A stretch of DNA of 64,000 nt, taken from contig JAJNNX010000001.1 in assembly GCA_023159155.1 (NCBI GenBank), positions 558,001 through 622,000 on the forward strand. The letters run 5' to 3'. This document shows, one piece after another, positions 34,694 through 46,783 of this stretch (within the stretch, counting starts at the first letter, position 1; each line of letters begins with the position of its first letter). A program made the position numbers and the translations under genes. The notes beneath the pieces were generated by a model. The model did not search any database. It had not been told where the DNA came from and saw nothing but the letters and a program-made list of their open reading frames with translations. The DNA comes from Ustulina deusta. Its lineage: Eukaryota > Ascomycota > Sordariomycetes > Xylariales > Xylariaceae.

Positions 34694-36084
34694 TTAAAAC
34701 AACACCGCGAGGCGCCACCCGCAAGACAGCCCCCTGGCGACGATGAAAGCAACCAAAGCCGCCAGGTAGAGAACCCCGGTAAATATGATCAGGCCGTGGT
34801 AGGCGCCGTTATTCAGCTCCAAGATGGCGCCTGCGATGGGTATCCCAACCAGGGCGCCGAAGCTCGCGAGAAAGAAGGCCGTGCCGCTTCGCTTGCCGTA
34901 GTCCTCGGTGCGGCACACCTGGCCGATGCACACGGGTGTGAGGCTGATTGCGGCGCCCGACCAGAAGCCGAAGAGAGGGGCGAACGAAATGACCTGCGCT
35001 GGATTCGTACCGGCTGTATACCAGAGAGCCATGATCGTCGCCACGCACGCAAGCGCCGTGACACACATCGTGTTGAATGACCCGAAGCGGTCGGCAATAT
35101 AGCCAGGGAGCGCACGGCCTGGAACAGCACCGACGTTGAGTAAGACGTTTAGGAGATATGCTGTCTGCCGGTCGAGGCCTGCGTGTACGGCATAGGAACA
35201 TATGTACGTGTAAGGGATGAAGACGGCAAACTCGATTAGAAAGGTGGCGAGGGCGGTGGAGGCGAACCGTGGCTCGGAGAGGGATTTGAGATCAACAGAA
35301 GCGCCGGCTTTTCTATTCGGCGGCAGTCTCTTCCGAAGGAGGCAGGACGCCGCCACGCCCGTGCCTACGCATATGAAGCCGACAATACGCAGAGCCCAGC
35401 CGAATCCGAGACGAGGAGCTACGTACAGGATGATGAGAGGGAAGACAACACCCCCTATTCCGCCCGCTGTGCACGCTACTCCGGTCGCGAGGGCGCGCTT
35501 CCTGTAGAACCAGTGGCCTACGGCCGATATGCTCGGGTTGAATAGCAATGAGGAGGAGATGCCCCCTAGCACGCCAAAAGAGAGCAAGTATTGGTAGAAC
35601 TCTAGGAACACGTTAGTTGGGACATCTACGCCATAAGAAGAAGGTTGGCTGGGATACCTTTGGAGACGCTGAAGAGAAATATGGACGCCACAATACCAAT
35701 ACTACCTGGAATTACCAGCAGTCGTACGGGGTACGCATCGAATATCGGGCCTGAGGGGGGGATTTTTGATTTCTTTAGCTGAATTGGACCTTGTGAATAC
35801 TGCTTGGGCGGACACAACTCACCCGTCTGCGCACCGGTAAAGTACAGGAAGAAGGCGTACGTGCTGAAGATCCACCCCACCGTGGACTCCGGTAAACCGG
35901 GCAGCTCGTTCTCGGACACCCAGGCTTGCAGAATGGCCAGCGTGTTCAGCAGTCCCATGGAGGGAATCATAGCGCACCAGGCGCCGAGCACGACGAGCCA
36001 TGCGTCGGGTCCGCCCTCGGGGTACGATGTCGAGTCGTCGCCCGCCTCGGTGTTTTCAGTCGTACTTAGAACTAGGGATTCCAT
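34694..36084 (-). CDS. MFS transporter, monocarboxylate-transporter-like
   Basis: Three exons, 36084-35823, 35750-35658 and 35601-34694 (introns 72 and 56 bp), give 420 aa. The N-terminal tail is acidic and cytosolic. TM1 follows PDAWLVVLGAWCAMIPSMG, a hallmark (GGxxAWxVVxGxW) of the fungal MCT/SLC16-like branch. About 12 membrane segments are visible, with a WFYRKRALATGVA loop between TM4 and TM5 and NVGAVPGRALPGYIADRFG in the second half. It probably moves a small carboxylate or related solute by proton symport. It ends close to the beta-glucosidase stop (convergent), but a functional link is not shown. Confidence 0.92.
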
Positions 36085-37206
36085 GGTAAGTTTGGCAGCC
36101 GAGATGCGAGGGAAGCTGGGTTTGCAAGGCACCTCTGGTACTCGTCTCCTCGGACCCGTGGGAGAACTCCATGCTGCTACTATTACCGTTGAAGGCCATC
36201 TCGCTGCTGAGCCCACGGCAGGGTCTGGGCCTGGGGCTGTGGTGGTGGAAGCGGTTGCAGACGATGCAAATGCGAATTGAGCGTTTCGCTTTCGGCAACG
36301 CAGCTGTCTTTCTTCCCTCTCGGCGAGGCGCTTCCCCTCCCCTTGGTCCCTCGGCGTCGTCGTCCCAACCATTCACGATTCACAGGCAGTGGGGGCCACG
36401 CCATTCGGATCTGCACTATCTACCCGACAAGTCTTCAAGCACGAGGCATGTGGCGTTAATCTGCGTATTCGGAAAGGGAGCGAAAACACAGGGCGGACCC
36501 GAGAAGTGGCGTCGTAATCTAGACTCTTGCTTTAGCGTACGTAATGTTATTTGTTACTGCACGACAAAGAAAGGTTTGTCTGAGGTGCGTCAGCGAAGCT
36601 TACCTAGGGTATATACCTTAAGTACCTAGGTAGGTAAGAAGTATCCATGATGTAGGTAGGTATTAAAATACCTGGGTAGCCTACAGCGGTCAGTGCAATG
36701 TTGACTAAGTACTTAAGTACTTTAGGTAGGTACTTAGACAGGTAGGTGGCTCCGAGTCCCGGTACCGTAACACACAACGGTAGAGTGTCTTACCTAAGTA
36801 CCGAGACAGTATTTAGAGGTAGACACCTGCAGGTGCACGAGACCCGTCCATCCCTATGCCTCCGTAACAATATTTCATCTTATCTGGAGAAGAAAAAAGA
36901 CTCCATAAAATCTTTAGCAAGTGTCATGTAACCGTAGCCAAGCGCGTAGCAATGTGAATGTGCGTATGCGCGAACCTGCAGTCCATTGCATGGTTCCGAG
37001 GGGTGGTCTTTTCTAAAGGCTCGTACATCACGCACTCCCTTCAAACCGCCTGTGTCAATCCAGACTCAGCGAGCACTATAGCCAGCCTTCGCACCTCTTA
37101 CACTTCTTACACCTCGCGGGTAAAAATATTGAGTCTCATCCTCAAGTGTATTGCAGGGGCCCACAACAGGGACGAGGTATTGTCAACTTTGTTGTTAGTG
37201 TCATCA
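36085..37206. other. Intergenic rich in TAGGTA/TACCTA words
   Basis: About 1.1 kb upstream of the transporter. Between 36596 and 36750 the hexamer TAGGTA or its complement, or one-base variants, recurs many times, with palindromes such as TACCTAGGTA and AGTACTTAAGTACT. Open frames overlapping the transporter start are shadows. No gene seen. Confidence 0.65.
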
Positions 37207-37801
37207 TTAAAAAGGTTCCAAGATTTTGACGGGGTCGCCAAATCTCTTGTTCGAGTAGCCCGAAGCTGCTTGGAGTAAAGTCTCGCGGATTTGGTCTGGG
37301 GAGTCGGTTGGTCTCTGCCAGATAGCGCATGATGGTCATCAGGGACCAGAATGCCTTGATTACTCACCTATGGGAGCACGCAGGACACAGCCGTCCCCTC
37401 CGGCCCTCTGGAGTACGCTTTCTACCCATGTCTGGCAGAAGTTCTCGTCGTCCTCGGGGGGCATAGGGACAGATTCCGCGATACCAAGCAGGTACTCTAC
37501 TCCGCTATCGTCTCCCAGATCCATGACGTCGCATAATACGGTCATCGATTCCTTGGACAAGTCGTTCTCCCAGTTGCGCATCCGATACTTCCGTTTACCC
37601 GCCCCGGCGGTGGCGTCTAGGAGGAACGAACTCTGATTGTTTTTGACTACAAAAGCCCAATGCTATATGTCAAAGAGCTATTAGTATTGACCGAAAAAGG
37701 CAACAGTCAAGTCCAAATGCACTCACATACAACGATCCAAGATTGTATAGCGCCACGTAAAGACGATGTGGTTTTGGCTCTTCGTGACGAGTAGGCGGCA
37801 T
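37207..37801 (-). CDS. Small protein of unknown family, paralogue A
   Basis: Three exons, 37801-37727, 37662-37368 and 37295-37207 (introns 64 and 72 bp), give 152 aa. Landmarks are LYVALYNLGSLY, HWAFVVK opening exon 2, SSFLLD, an acidic stretch, FCQTWVESVL and an amphipathic end (QIRETLLQAASGYSNKRF). It has no signal peptide or membrane segment. It is homologous over its length to the gene at 39178-39852: exon 2 is 295 bp and exon 3 is 89 bp in both, with the same intron phases. The order of a conserved His (HW) near the N-terminus and a Cys (FCxTWV) near the C-terminus recalls thiol-hydrolase folds, but that is speculation. I do not recognise a named family. Confidence 0.78.
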
Positions 37802-39177
37802 GGTGGTGATGACCGATGAATCTAGGGCTGTAGCTTGATGAGATGTATCTTTAGTTTAAGTGTACTCCGGGTTTCCAAGAAGGATAAACAGAAATAGAGT
37901 GAGATTTCCATCGTTCTTGGTCAGGGTAACGGTGAGCCGACGACAAACTTTTATGACGAATGTTGGATGCACGAGGATGTGGAAGTGAAGTCGTACTGCA
38001 AATACAATGCGCTAAGTAATTCGAGTGCTATTCGCTACCCCATTCATGTAAGGGGAGATGGGTGAAACATCTGAGTGGCTAACTAGATGTTTTGCGTATT
38101 GCCGGCACGGTCACCGGAGGAGAGTCGACATGTCTAACGTGTTGCTGAGGTGACACTCGGTCATCGTTTAGTGTCGTACGTAACACGATTTACTTGATCG
38201 ATACGTTGTTATGTGATCTTTATTACGAGGTGCTTCGTACTTTGTTACCTAAGACGAGGGTGAAGTGACTACTACTACCCTTATGATTCGTATAAACAGC
38301 ACTTTCCCTTACCCTTAATTTACACGCGTTCCTGTTACATAAACAATAAGATTTACATACACTACATGACGCTGCCCTATTTCTAGGGATGTGTTGTGGC
38401 ACGTTGAACAGAGAAGGTGCTTCATAAGCGTGATCTGTTGAGAAGGACTCGGACCACTCTTGCATTCTATTCTCAATCGTCGGTTCGCTGGACATAAATT
38501 TCTCACGGAGGTGTGGAGTTGCGATCAATCGAAGGAAGGGGATCAGTGCGCATTCCAGGTATGATCACCAAAGGTGGTGTATTCAGACGATCTAAGATCT
38601 AAGTTCTAGTTACAACATAGGGAATAAAACAAGCTATATATATGGAATCTCTCGGAGTAGCATTCATCCGCTCTCGTGGATCCCTTGGATCCACCTATCC
38701 GTGACAAATTTATATATGTATACTATCCATATACCTAAGATGGTGTGGGTAGTCTTGTAGTAGTTGGTCTTTCTTCCACTTCATGATCTAGCACCTATGA
38801 GTTAACGGTTCCAACCCCTTGCCTTGAGGTGATATTGGTGATAGTGAACCACAGCTTGCCACTCGGTCCTTGGAACTACCAAAAGCGAACCATGTTGACA
38901 TTTTTATCCACTAGGAATACCTGTGATACACTAGATAGAGTCTGATTCCTAACATTGTTTGCTCTCTTTCCCGTCGGTGTACCATCATACCCGTACCACC
39001 AATAGCTCTGCAAATAAATGCAAGCCCACGCTGGTTTACAACCCCTTTGACTCTCATGAATTATCCTACCTATTCAATGCGTGGGATTCATGGTTTCTCA
39101 TTCAGTCATCAATATCACCCTCGTATAACCCAATCAGAGCTCGAATAGTTGTCTCATCCCGGAGCCAGTTCACAACA
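37802..39177. other. Spacer between the two paralogous small genes
   Basis: About 1.4 kb between the divergent start codons. AT-rich around 38160-38720, with short open frames lacking any features (for example minus 38223-38528). It holds the promoters of both paralogues. Confidence 0.65.
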
Positions 39178-39852
39178 ATGCCAGGCTCGCGACCGACTTT
39201 GCAGTTTGTGAGAACTGATGATATTGAGCCCCAGGTATTCCGGCTCTATATAGCATTGTTTCCTATTGGTACTGGGAGCGTCTGCGTAAGGTATACAGAC
39301 TCAGTATTGCCCAACCGCCTCGACTACTATTTTCACTAATGTCTATCAGTCTAGTGTTCTAATCACCCAGGCAACAGCCTTGAGCGCTTGCATGCTAATG
39401 TAATGTCAAAGCATTGGGGCCTCGTAATCAAGGATAGCACGGGAGCTACATACTTACTGGACGTCAACGACGTTAGCGGTTCGAGAAAGCACGAGGTTCG
39501 CGATTTCAACAGGATTAGGAAGAACCATCTAAAGATCATCTGCGAAATCGCCAGACTTGAAGACGACGAATGGGTCCATTTTGTTCGAGCCACCGCGGCG
39601 GCCGAGGAATTCCCTATGAGCGGAGATAGTTTTTTCTGTCGGACGTGGGTTATGAGCGTCTTGAAGACACTCGAGAGGAACCACGTGAACTTATACGGCG
39701 ATCCGAGTGAGTGGAGAGGATGTTGATAGTTACGACTGTATTGGAAACTGATAAGAGATTTAGAAACAATCCAGAGAGCGGTCCAGCATGCTGTTGGGGA
39801 GTTTGACATGCAATATGGCCCTGAATACTACGTTCTGGCGCCACTCAGATGA
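39178..39852 (+). CDS. Small protein of unknown family, paralogue B
   Basis: Three exons, 39178-39285, 39412-39706 and 39764-39852 (introns 126 and 57 bp), give 163 aa. Landmarks parallel paralogue A: FRLYIALFPIG, HWGLVIK, ATYLLD, FFCRTWVMSVLKTLE and a C-terminal helix (TIQRAVQHAVGEFDMQYG). It is slightly longer at the N-terminus. Pairwise identity by eye is low outside these blocks, so the duplication is old or fast-evolving. The conserved HW and FCxTWV positions are the best candidates for a functional site. Probably cytosolic; function unknown. Confidence 0.78.
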
Positions 39853-41183
39853 AAGCGTCAAGTGCGAAAATGGTTGGTGTGTCAGGGATCAGGAAACAAG
39901 CCACTTGTTGAATTAGAAATTCATGCCCAGTTGTGGCACAAGACATGTTCGTCAGGGTGCATACAAATGGTGAAGAGTTGGTGTAGAGGCCTCTGGGTTT
40001 GGAGGTTGTAGGATCCGGAAATAGAATCTTCTATATATTGTGGTGATCTTGTAATTACACCGAATACGTGCTTAGGTTGCTCTAAGACTCGAGTGTTCTT
40101 TGTGGCTCTAAAGCTTAGCCACCGTTCATTTGAAAGTTTTATATTTTAATTTGTTTAACCTAAACAGGGCGTCAGAAAAACTAATTGTTAAACCCTAGGT
40201 TTTTTTGCAGTTAAACTGTTTTTATCTAGGAGACGAGTATTCTAGAAAAATATCCTCCCCGGCGGGACTTCACCCACCGTTGACATGCGTCTAGATCTCA
40301 GGCAGAATTTGAGGCGATAGTCAAAAGCAGTGTAATCTGGGGCTTCAGATACGTATTATATCCATAACGTTCACTATGCCACGAGTTATGCGAATACTAA
40401 TATCGCGCGAACGACTCTATGAGACTTGCCGCTCTCTGTGGGCACGATTAGAAGATTTTGTACAATGTCTGCCTGAGCGACGCCTAATGGCCAAGAGTCT
40501 CATCTTATAACATTCTGTTGCAACATTTCTGGTCATCGCAAGCCGCGGTGTTTTGACCTTAGGCATAGTGCCCTCACGACGCGACCAGCATCCCACTGCC
40601 TCGTTTCCAGGATCGAAGCTGCAGACGTTTTGTCAGAGGTATGTTCATTTAATCCAGCTGCCGTATTGAATTGGAGTAAACGGAGTTAAAGTGGCTGAAG
40701 AATAGATAAGATTAGGTAGGTAGCCATCCAGACCTAGCCACCCATACAGACCTGACCATACAGCGACCGCTAATTCGCGCCGGGTACTTGCTCCCTTATT
40801 GGGACGTCGTATTTGCTGCAAAGAACCCTCGTTTCACTTCAGCTGTTCCTTCTTCCGCTAAAAATGAAGGCGTCGAGACCTACATCAATGCAACCCCATT
40901 TACATGACGCGCTTATATCTGACACTTAGCTTTGCCTCACCTGCGGTCCGCCGTACGGGCTACGTGTTACCGTGGGGGCCCAGCCCAGTCTTGAAATATC
41001 ATGTTCGAGGACCAATGTACGAAGAGGTCAAATGTGATCAACTTAACACTCACAGTTTCATCGAGCTTTTTTTTTTTTTTTTTTTTCCCCTGTATAATCT
41101 CAAATTACTGCGTTTATATATTTACTTTCCTACTGATAGACTGGTTTTAATTTTGGTATCCTTTTGTCTTGGACCATTCCACC
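39853..41183. other. Intergenic, with 20-T tract before DUF6536 gene
   Basis: About 1.3 kb. A run of 20 T (41067-41086) lies about 100 bp upstream of the next start codon, a common nucleosome-excluding promoter feature in fungi. No gene seen in the rest; the part near 40130-40230 is AT-rich. Confidence 0.65.
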
Positions 41184-44025
41184 ATGAAGGCTGGGAAGGC
41201 ATTGAGTTCGGAGGCTCTAGCATTGCTACGTCAATTATTTGGACGCCCTACTGGGTGGAAGCAGGCCGCTACCGTTAACTGCATCCTACTCTTTGCCATT
41301 TCCATTGTTTTGGTGGGTTTTCTTATCCCCACAGCCGTGGAAGCACGTGGCATAGGGAAGCCAGTATTCTTCTACGAAGGCCCATGCAAAGAAAACGGCG
41401 TGTCGGATATCAACTTTTTTCTGCATCTACTCATCAACATCTTGTCAACTCTTGTGGTAAGTTGAAAAGCAAAGCCGAAGCACTCTCGAGATGTCTAACC
41501 GTTGCAGTATGTGAAGCGCACATTTTTTATTAATCTATCTATGCTTTGGGGTTTCCGCACATCTCCCTTCTCTACAATTGTGTGGACTAATTATCATTAA
41601 CATAGACTTGCATCTACGAATTTCTTTATGCAAATTCTAAACGCTCCAACGAGAAAAGAGATTGATGTAGCACACCTCAACGGGACGTGGCTTGAAATTG
41701 GCGTGTCGTCAGCTCGCAATATATTCAAAATTTCCAAGTTCAAGACCTGTTGCTGGCTAGGATTTCTTATCAGTTCAATACCAATTCATTTATTGTCCAA
41801 CTCTACAGTCTTCACCACAGAATGTAAGTCTTTCAGAAGGATCCCAAAAGCCTCGCTCCTTTATGTTATAACATCCAGTTTACAAACAAGCTGACATATA
41901 GCGGTTAGATCGGGAGTCCAATTTCAACCTGACAATTGCCACCGACGAGTTTCTCAACGGAGGTTCGTTCTTTCCACCCGGCGCAAGTCTTCTTCTGAGA
42001 GAAGGTATCGATTTTGGGTATGGTATACCGGGAACTGCGGAGGACTACGCAGATAAGGAGTCAGCAATAATGAGATATATTTCTTCAGTCGCAAACCGTA
42101 GCAGGAATTGGGACAGGATCGATGTTTCAGATTGCTTGGAAAAATACCTAACTAATTGCAATGGACTCGACCGTCATCGCGATTTGATTTTGGTAGTAGA
42201 TAAGACTGGTGGCTGGACACGAAACGAGATGTGGCAGCTTCTTGAGCCAGCTTCCGACGCTGAGGGTTATTACTACCCTTCGTACTGGGATCATTTAGTT
42301 CCCGCGAACGTCTCCAACCACCTATTCTACGACGCGGCTTGTGTCATGGCCCCTGGATTCCCACCATGTTCTACCGATTGCACTGCCGCTCTCGGGGGGT
42401 ATGAAACGAACGATCAGCACATCGGCTATGTAGGCTCACCCTACCCATTCTTTCGGGGAGAGGAGCGAGGTTATGACATTCATCCGAAACTGCGACCTGG
42501 ATCAGATAATATATCAATCCAGTATTGTCTCGCAGATCCTCTTGAAAGCCGTTGCCATGTCGGGTTGTCAACAACTCTCTTATTCGCTGTCACTCTTTCT
42601 GTCGTCGCCAAGACCGGCATAGCGTTATTGGTGACGACTGTCCTATCGCGACAATGCCAGAGCCCATTAGTCACTACCGGTGATTCAATAGCTTCGTTCC
42701 TAGAGAAGCCCGACGCAAGTACCGCAGGATGTGCTGGCTTAGACCTCAACAAGAACTCGATTCATATTGGTCCAAAGAAATGGCAGGTCGTCAACAAACG
42801 GCGCTGGGTAGTCGTTCCTATCTCCATCTGGATCACGAGCTACTTACTTTTTGCCATATCAATCGCTGTCTGCATCTACTTTCTAGAAGATTTATCTTAT
42901 GGATCATTGTCGGCTTTAAGAAATGCTTTGTATGTAATTATTCTGTCCATATAACTCGATGATTTAAATAAAGCTGATACACCTTCTAGGAGGGGAGGTT
43001 TCTTCGCGAGCAATACTAACCCATTTATAGGGCTCGAATTCACATTATTAACTGGCATTCTGACCGCGAACAGCCCACAGTTACTCTTGAGCGCCGCCTA
43101 TCTGGCCTATAATAGCTTATTCACTCGTCTTCAGGTGGCACAAGAATGGGCGATGTATGGAACAGACTACTACCCCCTACGGGTCACAAATCCCCAGGTG
43201 TGCTCTCAACCCCCCGCCTCCAAGGAAAGGCAAATTCTAACATTCAATATTAGGGGATGCAAAAGTCCACTTATAGGCTTCAGCTACCTTACAAATATAG
43301 TTTGCCTCTAATTGCTGTCAGCGTATTCCTACATTTTCTGCTCTCAAATACTATATATGTAGTCGTGTCCTTTGGAGGTGAGACATCCTGATGTCTTTAA
43401 ACTAACATAAAGTTCGCACTAAAACCACTCAGGATACCTCAAAGTGTTGTACGGTAGTGTCGACAGTGAACCTGGTTTACCGGCAGACTCGACAGTACTC
43501 ATTGGCTATTCTCCCCTATCTCTCCTTGTCTTGCTCATAGTGACGACTATTCTGGTTACGATCCCGATCATCCTCAGTTTGAAGAAACTCCCACCGAATA
43601 TAGCTATTGTGGGGGCCAACTCGCAAGCGATCTCAGCAGCCTGTCATGCTTCAAGTCTCTCGCAAGCTGTCTTATATACCCAGACCCAAAACATCCATAG
43701 CGATGGCGATGAAATTAACGATAATGGGTTGACGGAGACGCAGCAGAGACAAAGCAATGAATACGCCGATATGGAATTAGCGTCAATGCTGCGTAACCAC
43801 GACACAGCATCAATCGAAGGTGACAACGCGAGTGTTGCAAGCAATATCGGTGTTTTAGGAAGAATTGCAAGGAGCAAAATTCGCTGGGGTGTTGTTAAGA
43901 TGCCTCCAGAATGGTACGAAACTTTCGTTGAAGGCGACGAGGTTGGGCATCTGAGCTTTGGAGTTGAAAAAGATGAAGTGTTACCCCCCGAACCTGGTCG
44001 ATGGTATGTATGTATGAGAGCGTAG
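41184..44025 (+). CDS. DUF6536-type fungal multi-pass membrane protein
   Basis: Six exons: 41184-41456, about 41606-41823, 41909-42929, 42990-43197, 43254-43377 and 43433-44025, giving about 811 aa. The family pattern is clear: GWKQAATVNCILLFAIS (TM1), NFFLHLLINILSTLV, FFMQILNAPTRKEID, NGTWLEIGVSSARN and LLSNSTVFTTE. A large extracytoplasmic domain with several Cys follows. Further TMs are at IALLVTTVLS and SIWITSYLLFAISIAVCIYF, and the family signature LQVAQEWAMYG.YYPLRV with GMQKSTYRLQLPYKYSLPL comes near the end. The cytosolic tail is acidic. All later introns close in phase, but the first does not: exon 1 ends in phase 0 and exon 2 needs two bases, so there is a micro-exon, an unusual splice site or a small frameshift. 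Function unknown. Confidence 0.82.
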
Positions 44026-45105
44026 CTGCGCCAGAAGAGAATTTAGAAAGGTGCATTTTCTTGCACACCGACCATAGGATAATAACGTTGAAATAGGCGA
44101 GGTTGGTGCACCACTCCCATACTTATATGTATTACCAGGTCCCCCATAGCCCTTAAGGCTATCTTTTCTTCCTTTCAATCATCCTGCATACCACTGATAT
44201 CGATATGTTACACATGTTGTAATATATGTCCGTCTCTACTCCTTCTGGCAAATAAGAACAGCCTAAGTAAGATGCGCTTCGCAAATGAAGTCTGTTCACC
44301 ATTGGAACGGCTCAAATCGGATTTTCAACGCGGGTTAAGGATAAATAGGACGTAAAAGGTGCGGGTAAACATGTCGTATCTAATCAAAAACACAAAAGGG
44401 ACTGGTAACAAAAAAAATATGAAATATGAAGGACCTCAGCTTCTGTCATTCATCTAATGAAGGCCGCTGGTCGCCGCAAATCAGAGAAAATAGAACCCAA
44501 AGAAGCTGAGGAAATGAGAAGTATCTAGGTTACTTAAGTAGTAGTCAAGCTACTCGAAGGTGTTCCCCCTTTTGTGATGCAGGATAACAAAGATGGTATT
44601 TATCTCATTTATTTTAATAGAAGAGGCGCGTTGCTCAACTGACCATGCCTAGGTCAGTCGTATTCTAATTACAATGGCATTGAATATCGAGCTTAGGCAA
44701 TGAAATCGACCTCGTTGCTAATTCAAACAATCCTAGTCATTTTGGGACTGGCTTTCAAACACCAGCGCTTTGGATCTGAGTGGATGCTGCAATTTGTTAG
44801 CTTCTGCCCAGTAGTCCCAATCCCCTACAAAACTTCTGTAACCCGTGATTTGGAGCCAAAGCCACCATGTTCTTCCAAATCTCGACAAGCCATGATGTGA
44901 AAAAGCCGGTTCTTAGGACGTGACAATAATTTGACAATTTCCCTAAGCCCTGGCCAATGGCTTATTGCTATCAGAATTTCTGAGATCGTACAGCACCTAT
45001 CTTTCCATACTTCCTATATTAACAGGGAACCAATAAGGCCGTTCTCAGGACATATATGCATATCAATCACCAGGATCACTGCGGCTGTCGTCGCGCAGCT
45101 AGATC
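44026..45105. other. Intergenic
   Basis: About 1.1 kb of 3' flank and spacer. Short open frames (for example 44700-44900) have no recognisable features. Confidence 0.6.
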
Positions 45106-45297
45106 ATGCAAGTCGCCCGTCTCACCCACCTGAACGCGTCCACCGCTCAACGGATCCGCTCTCCTTGGCCCGTTCGCAAAGGCTCCGTCGACCTGGTCTC
45201 TGGCCGGCCCTCCCTGCGCTTCAGCGTGAGAGCCTATGTCGGCCTGTGGGGTGTTACCGTAGTTGGACTTTTGCTCGTCTATAATGTTCCTGTTTGA
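45106..45297 (+). CDS. Possible small single-TM mitochondrial-type protein
   Basis: A 63-codon frame in a locally GC-richer island. The first 45 residues are rich in Arg, Ser and Thr with almost no acidic residues, like a mitochondrial presequence, followed by a hydrophobic segment, AYVGLWGVTVVGLLLVYNV, and an immediate stop. I do not recognise a family. It could equally be chance, or the last exon of a gene with upstream exons. Confidence 0.3.
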   Translation: MQVARLTHLNASTAQRIRSPWPVRKGSVDLVSGRPSLRFSVRAYVGLWGVTVVGLLLVYNVPV

Positions 45298-46200
45298 AAA
45301 GGGAGGGGGTTAGCCATTGAAGTTCTAGCGAAAGGAAAAAGTACACAACCATCGTTTGCACAGAAATACTAAGAACGACGACCCCTTACTCTCTTCCCCC
45401 TCTTAAGGAGAAGAAAACCACGAGCATGTGCGAGAGAGACTGACTGGGCTTGTCCGTGCTGATTCGAGTCGAGCGGCGTTTGCTCGATGTGGGAAGAGCG
45501 AGCGCCGACAGAGTCAGTCATCTTGACTGGTGATATCTAGTGTTTGATTAGGTGGGAGACGGCAAGATTTGTTGGGGCGCGATGGTACTCGCAGCAATGG
45601 AATCGGGTTTATGTCTGGGTTGGCTAAATTTGGGAAGCAGATCGACCTCCGAGGACACTGGCAATAACTAAATTCACAGGGTCCTCCGGCACCCAGCAGG
45701 TAGGACAATTGCATCATATGTGGGGGGAAGGGGGGAGGGTTTGATGATGACGTATGTCGTTGTGGCCGCACAGAGACCGTTTCCTTTCGACGAGCTATTG
45801 GTTGAAGGGAAACCTACCTAGGTACTGTTCTTGGTGATGATACCAGTGAAATGGCCACCTGCCGGAGCACGGCAAATGTTGTCATATTGTTGCGGTTGCT
45901 TCGTGATGGAACGGCTGGTGGCTTCTTGGTGGAGTAGGTATTCCATGCATTGGCTTCCCGATTAAAAGGGATCGGCTTTTCCTTGGTACATACTACAATC
46001 AAAATACGCTATTTTCTCTCAAACAACAAGATGAAATACTTCTCCGAGTTGCTTATAGATGTATTGAAACTTGAACCTGCTCTGAATATCTAAGTGGTGG
46101 TTTAAGTTAATTTCTTTTGCATGCGACAACTTCAAAACTTAATGCAGAACCAACGCATCCAATGTTGTGCATAATCGGTCACATGACTGATGTTCCTTCA
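45298..46200. other. Intergenic, upstream of tRNA-Gln
   Basis: About 0.9 kb. G-rich patches at about 45720-45740. No coding or RNA signal apart from the tRNA that follows. Confidence 0.6.
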
Positions 46201-46272
46201 GGTTTCCTAGTGTAATGGTTATCACAGCGGATTTTGATTCCGCTAATCCGGGTTCGATTCCCGGGGAGACCT
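46201..46272 (+). tRNA. tRNA-Gln (anticodon TTG)
   Basis: A 72-nt cloverleaf with acceptor stem GGTTTCC / GGAGACC (one G-T pair) and discriminator T. The anticodon stem is GCGGA/TCCGC with loop TTTTGAT, so the anticodon is TTG (46234-46236), reading CAA glutamine codons. The internal B box GGTTCGATTCC is intact. There is no intron and no encoded CCA, as expected for a nuclear eukaryotic tRNA gene. Confidence 0.95.
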
Positions 46273-46284
46273 AATCTTGAATTC

Positions 46285-46290
46285 TTTTTT
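46285..46290 (+). terminator. RNA polymerase III terminator of tRNA-Gln
   Basis: Six consecutive T twelve bases after the mature 3' end of the tRNA, the standard Pol III stop signal. Confidence 0.85.
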
Positions 46291-46783
46291 GAACATCCTT
46301 CTGTCACTCCCCTCCTTTCTCTATTTTAGGTATAAATTATTATTATTGTCCTAAAGACCGCTCCCAGAAGGTTTTCCTAGGTGTAGCGTTAGAGAACCAT
46401 CATTGCACCATTCTAACTCGTTATTACAAGGCATTAAATCCCGCCAACGGGGGGATTGCAACTTGTACATATGGGGGTTTCATGTGTATTGTTTTCAACT
46501 TGCACTATGATTGGGTAATTGTATACGGTGGTCGGGGACGGTCTACCCTTTTCGTTGACTTGTCTCGCCCGTAACTTCTTGGAGCGGGTGTTCGCTCTGT
46601 AGGTGCGGGATCCCTTTGGCGTTGAAGAGCACAACAGCAACGACGGCAACACGCATCATGAAATGCGAATTTGTATGCTTGATATTTTTGGGAGGAAGAC
46701 GACGTTCTGATTCGACCATCTCCTTTTTGTGATGTCTTCAGAGCCGGAAGGCCAATTACTGCCTAAATGTCTGGGCGATTGGA
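46291..46783. other. Spacer, tRNA to Tim17-like gene
   Basis: About 0.5 kb; nothing recognised. A 72-codon minus frame at 46434-46652 has no features. Confidence 0.65.
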
